A stretch of 64,000 nt of DNA from Methylobacterium sp. 2A (GTDB taxonomy: Bacteria > Pseudomonadota > Alphaproteobacteria > Rhizobiales > Beijerinckiaceae): positions 62,001 through 126,000 of the forward strand of contig NZ_VUOK01000045.1 of NCBI RefSeq assembly GCF_009806555.1, written 5' to 3'. Position 1 is the stretch's first letter. Each line of letters starts with the position of its first letter. A model generated the notes under the pieces. That model had not been told where the DNA came from. It did not search any database and saw nothing but the letters and a program-made list of their open reading frames with translations. Below are positions 61,068-64,000 of the stretch, piece by piece. A program made the position numbers and the translations under genes.

Positions 61068-61241
61068 TCAGATGCCCACTAGGTCGCCAAGGACGTCGGC
61101 GGCGAGCAGGAGGCAGAAGCCGCCGAGCGTGGCGACACCCGCGACCGCGAGGACGAGGTCCGATGTCCGGACGGCGTCTGCGCTGCGGCGCCCGGAACCC
61201 AGGTGCCGGAAGTGGCGGGCTCGGACGGAACGGGTGGACAC
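61068..61241 (-). CDS. Small membrane protein, paralogue of the kdpA-kdpB spacer protein
   Basis: 57 residues from a GTG start: MSTRSVRARHFRHLGSGRRS then ADAVRTSDLVLAVAGVATLGG and a short end. The core RTSDLVLAVAGVATLGG aligns with RTSDLVMALLGVVMLGG of the protein at 53181-53378, and both have a basic N-terminus. AGGGG lies a few bases upstream. It is about 75 bases after the gene at 61317 in the same direction. Function unknown, possibly linked to the Kdp pump. Confidence 0.6.
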   Translation of the reverse strand: MSTRSVRARHFRHLGSGRRSADAVRTSDLVLAVAGVATLGGFCLLLAADVLGDLVGI

Positions 61242-61285
61242 GGGTGACCCCTGGGATCTGTTACGGGAGTGATATGGGAAGCGCG

Positions 61286-61310
61286 GCCCGGCCGCTCCAG
61301 TGGGCCGGGC
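61286..61310 (-). terminator. Possible terminator hairpin
   Basis: GCCCGGCC (61286-61293) pairs with GGCCGGGC (61303-61310), 7 bases after the stop of the gene at 61317-61550. The following T-tract is weak. Confidence 0.4.
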
Positions 61311-61316
61311 ACGTTC

Positions 61317-61550
61317 TCAGATGCGGAACTCGACGCGTTCCCCGGACAGGAACACCGCGTCAGGCCGGTGGTCGGTCTCGTCCTCGGCGTAGTCGACGGC
61401 GGCCTTCCGGCTGCGGAAGATGCCGCCGGCCCGCCCGTGGGTCTCGATGGCGACCCAGTGCCCTTCCGGGTCCTGGCCTACGATGAACCGGGCCGCGTCC
61501 GAGGCGGGGGCCTCGGCATGGATGGCGGCAACGTGGATGGTGGGAGACAT
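61317..61550 (-). CDS. Small hypothetical protein, DUF2188-like
   Basis: 77-residue soluble protein. FIVGQDPEGHWVAIETHGRAG then GIFRSRKAAVDYAEDETDHRP and the end VFLSGERVEF give a beta-beta-alpha-beta pattern like DUF2188 proteins, which are small and of unknown role. It has its own three-box promoter element 61 bases upstream, so it is part of the putative regulon. Confidence 0.7.
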   Translation of the reverse strand: MSPTIHVAAIHAEAPASDAARFIVGQDPEGHWVAIETHGRAGGIFRSRKAAVDYAEDETDHRPDAVFLSGERVEFRI

Positions 61551-61610
61551 CGTGTGTCTGGGGTTCGCGCGGTCCTCGTTGAACCGCGACCCTAAGCTGG
61601 GCCCGAATGC

Positions 61611-61660
61611 GTTAGGGTTCGAGCGGGAAGCGACGTCGATTCCGTAAGTGTGTCGTTAGG
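61611..61660 (-). promoter_or_regulatory. Three-box promoter element, copy 6
   Basis: Reading leftward: CCTAAC at 61660-61655, ACTTAC at 61649-61644 and CCTAAC at 61616-61611, in CGCTCGAACCCTAACGCATT. It is 61 bases before the start at 61550. Confidence 0.7.
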
Positions 61661-61756
61661 ATTTCTGGTGCCGACTTTCCGTCCCCTCGAAATCGGGAGG
61701 CCCGCCGCCCAACTGGGCGCTACTGCCGGTCGACCCGGCGAGGTTGGGGGGCAGTC

Positions 61757-63115
61757 GTGCGCAAGTTAGCGTTTCCGGATGGTCGCGGGGCATGGCTGCC
61801 CCTCGGCTTGGCGCTCTTGCTCATCCTTCTCGTCGCCACTGGCTTCTACTTGACCCGGGCCACGATTCTGACCATCGCGGTCGCCCCGAGCGGCGGAACC
61901 GAGCCAGCCCTCTTGCAGGCCTACGCCGACGAACTCGCCCGTCGAAAGCTCGCCGTCCGCCTGAAGGTCGTCGCGTTCGGCGGCGTGCAGGAAAGCGCCG
62001 AGGCACTGCGGGGCGGCAAGGCCGACCTCGCGGTGGTCAGGCCCGACGTCGCGCTGCCGGGGAACGGCCTCACGCTCGCCATCCTGCGCGAGCTCGCGGC
62101 CTTCGTCGTGGCTCCCGGAGCGTCCGGCATCAAGGCCATCCCGGACCTCGCGGGGAAGCGGCTGGGCATGCTGGCCGCGCGGACGGCGGATCGCACGCTG
62201 CTGCGGGATCTCCTCGCCCACGATGGGCTTGAACTCCTGACCAATCCTCCGACCGGTGTCGTGGGCGGAAAGTCCGTCGCGTTGGTTCCCGTGGAGAAGT
62301 CCGACGTCGCGGCCGCCTTCCGCGACGGTCGGATCGACGCCATGGCGCTGGTGACGACGCCCACCCTCCCGTCCGCGAGACGGATCGTCGGCCTCGTGGG
62401 GGAGGCAAGTGAAGCCGGCGAGGTCGCGCTGATCGGGTTTCCCGACACCGCCGCCCTTTTGGCCCGGTGGCCGCGCCTGCAAGCGGTCACGGTCCCTGCG
62501 GCCCTGTACGGCGGCAACCCGCGCCTCCCCGGCGAGGACGTCGCGACCGTGGGCTCGTCCTACCGGCTGATGGCCCGTTCCGGCCTGTCGCGCAGCGTGG
62601 CCGCGGAAGTGACCCAGCACCTGTTCGAGATGCGCACGGCGCTCGCAGAGACCGTGCCGGCGGCCGAGGACGTCACCCACCCCGATTACGAGGACACCGC
62701 CGACGCAACCAGCGCTCGCCTGCCCAGCCATCCGGGTGCCATCGACTACTACGAGCGCGAGCAGGAGACCTTCATCGAGCGCTACGAGAGCTGGATCTAC
62801 CTCGTCGCCATCCTCGGTGGTGGACTGGGTTCGACCGCCGCGTGGCTGCGGCAGCGCCTCGGACGCATCCGCCGGGAGCGGATCGAGGTGGCCATAGGGA
62901 GGCTGCTGGAGCTTCGTTCGGAGGCGCGCCGCGAGACCGACCGTGCGCGCCTGGAGGCGATGGCGGGCGAGGTGGACGACCTCGCCGGGAGCATTGCCCG
63001 CCATGCCCTGAATAGGCCGACCGAACCGCGGACGCTCGGCGCCGCCACAGTGGCCATCGAGGCGGCGCGCTCGACCGTGAAGCGGGTCTTGGACCGGAAC
63101 GGAGTGCCGACGTGA
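61757..63115 (+). CDS. TAXI-family TRAP transporter solute-binding protein, membrane anchored
   Basis: 452 residues, GTG start after GGGGGG. An N-terminal helix (about 13-33) anchors it; then a TAXI/NMT1-like binding domain with IAVAPSGGTEPALLQAYADEL, GKADLAVVRPDVALPG and GKRLGMLAARTADRTLL. A second membrane helix near 350 (WIYLVAILGGGLGSTAAWL) and a charged C-terminal coiled coil follow. No TRAP permease gene is adjacent, so it may be a sensor-like or orphan binding protein rather than part of an importer. The ligand is unknown. Confidence 0.85.
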   Translation: MRKLAFPDGRGAWLPLGLALLLILLVATGFYLTRATILTIAVAPSGGTEPALLQAYADELARRKLAVRLKVVAFGGVQESAEALRGGKADLAVVRPDVALPGNGLTLAILRELAAFVVAPGASGIKAIPDLAGKRLGMLAARTADRTLLRDLLAHDGLELLTNPPTGVVGGKSVALVPVEKSDVAAAFRDGRIDAMALVTTPTLPSARRIVGLVGEASEAGEVALIGFPDTAALLARWPRLQAVTVPAALYGGNPRLPGEDVATVGSSYRLMARSGLSRSVAAEVTQHLFEMRTALAETVPAAEDVTHPDYEDTADATSARLPSHPGAIDYYEREQETFIERYESWIYLVAILGGGLGSTAAWLRQRLGRIRRERIEVAIGRLLELRSEARRETDRARLEAMAGEVDDLAGSIARHALNRPTEPRTLGAATVAIEAARSTVKRVLDRNGVPT

Positions 63116-63456
63116 TATCGACTCGTGCGAGGCCGCCGGGCGCCGCAACCTGTATTTTTGTCGGTGGCCGCAGAGGTGAGGCCGAGGCTGCCGAGATGGC
63201 GGCGGCGCGATGAGTGGTGCTTGCCAGTCTCGAAACATTCGATGCCTGCGGGTCCTAGCGATGCCTAGGCTTGCGCCGAAGGCGCGTGCGCGCAGGTAGC
63301 CGGTTTTGCCTCGGAAACGACGGGCCACCGGCCTGCCAGCACGGCGTAGTCCTTGATGATCAGGTCCGGGAGCCGGGTTGCAAAAAAGGGAAGACGATCA
63401 ATCGAAATATCTTCAGGTTTAATTTGTTGCCACTTGGCTAACTTGAGATATATCTA

Positions 63457-63500
63457 AGCAGAACTTTGCGCCTCAGAGCACATCATTGCGCCGGGGTGCA
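63457..63500. repeat. Repeat boxes, candidate right end of a Tn7-like element
   Basis: AGCAGAACTTTGCG (63457-63470) is the exact reverse complement of 44569-44582. GAGCACATCATTGC then GCCGGGGTGCA (63476-63500) matches 44491-44515 in inverted orientation at 21 of 25 positions. Inverted orientation is what two ends of one element require. Confidence 0.5.
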
Positions 63501-63666
63501 AAAACTGGGCGTCAGCTTGCGCCAGCATCAGCAGCGTCACGCCCGATTCGCAACTTGATGCAGACCTTCAGTGGTATGATGTGGATGGTCCTGAGGACGG
63601 CACTCTGAGCCCATTAAATTAGCCGCGCTGAACGTCCGCTTGCCCGCAATCTGAGCCTAACAGCAG

Positions 63667-63755
63667 CCATTCCGCTTTCGGCCCGACGACGTCATGCCGA
63701 GTCGACAATGATTGCAAAATCGGCCGTTCGGCTTCGCGCCTATCACAGCCATTCA
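63667..63755 (+). repeat. Degenerate dispersed repeat, full copy
   Basis: CCGCTTTCGGCC, CGTCATGCCGAG, GCAAAATCGGCCGTTCGG and CAGCCATTCAG align with the copies at 23658-23745 and 15896-15932. Noncoding. Confidence 0.5.
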
Positions 63756-64000
63756 GTTGGCCCAAGCGAGATCCAGTAAGCAGACGATGATCGCGTCGGG
63801 CGTACTGACTGCATTCCGACAGCCCGCGCGGTTCAACGCGATCCTGCTCGGTTTCCTGCGGCGCCATCCCGTCCCGGGATGACAAGCTGCATCATGGGGA
63901 CGGGTTCGCGTGTGGAGAGGCACCCACCGTGAACGACCTGCGCAACAGAGAAGCTGTTCCTGGCTAACCCCGTGAGTCTTCCGCGGAAGGCCATAGAGGC

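Larger units (their letters stand above)
63116..64000. other. Terminal noncoding stretch
   Basis: About 885 bases without a supported gene. It holds the candidate right end repeats (63457-63500) and a dispersed repeat copy (63667-63755). Small open frames on both strands lack ribosome sites and family features. The sequence from 63380 to 63480 is AT-rich. Confidence 0.45.

Noticed and set aside
63619..63885. Minus-strand frame near the right edge
   Set aside because: It overlaps the dispersed repeat, has no ribosome site and no recognisable product.

Overview
The window is GC-rich (roughly two thirds G+C) and packed with overlapping operons. Its gene content points to an alphaproteobacterium of the Hyphomicrobiales, most like Methylobacterium or a close relative: a pim-type dicarboxylate beta-oxidation operon, FadL with acyl-CoA enzymes, a TniQ element, an extended kdp locus and HWE-kinase debris. 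The genus is inferred from content and codon use, not from a marker gene.

Layout. (1) 1-4009, minus strand: a branched-chain amino acid or related ABC importer (livF partial, livG, livM, livH, binding protein). (2) 4306-13032, plus: beta-oxidation module A, bifunctional hydratase/dehydrogenase (pimF-like), thiolase, two acyl-CoA dehydrogenase subunits, glutaryl-CoA dehydrogenase and EtfBA. The order suggests odd-chain dicarboxylates are shortened to glutaryl-CoA, decarboxylated to crotonyl-CoA, with electrons passed to ETF. (3) 13-24.6 kb, accessory: a DUF6984-like gene, an IS1111-type IS110 element, and a minus-strand haem-redox operon (ferredoxin, ferredoxin reductase, P450, catalase-like protein, unknown protein, DyP peroxidase) with a divergent TetR regulator, then a broken umuC. 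(4) 24.7-36.5 kb: beta-oxidation module B, FadL, acyl-CoA ligase, LiuR-like MerR regulator, thiolase, a bifunctional enzyme of the opposite domain order, a DmdC-type acyl-CoA dehydrogenase, an SCP2 protein and a second EtfBA pair about 90% identical to the first. (5) 36.6-43.9 kb: a YtcA/MdtNOP-like efflux operon, with TetR and AraC regulators and a small Cys-rich exported protein. (6) 44.1-48.5 kb: a decayed Tn7/Tn5053-like module (tniQ, a tniB with an in-frame amber codon, and a lost transposase gene). (7) 48.7-63.1 kb: dapA, a YnfA protein, several tiny membrane proteins, kdpFABCDE, a PtsN-like EIIA, a hydratase, a small soluble protein and a TAXI binding protein.

The most striking observation is in region 7. 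Six promoters share one architecture: hexamers of the form CCTNAY at 0, +11 and +44 bp, oriented with the downstream gene and ending 48-83 bp before its start. They precede dapA, two small genes, the kdp operon, the hydratase and the small protein at 61.3 kb. This looks like one regulon, and the 11-bp direct repeat suits an OmpR/PhoB-type regulator such as the KdpE encoded here. Region 7 and the tni genes are also bracketed by related repeats in inverted orientation (44.5 and 63.5 kb), which could be the ends of a 19-kb element.

No tRNA, rRNA or CRISPR array was recognised.
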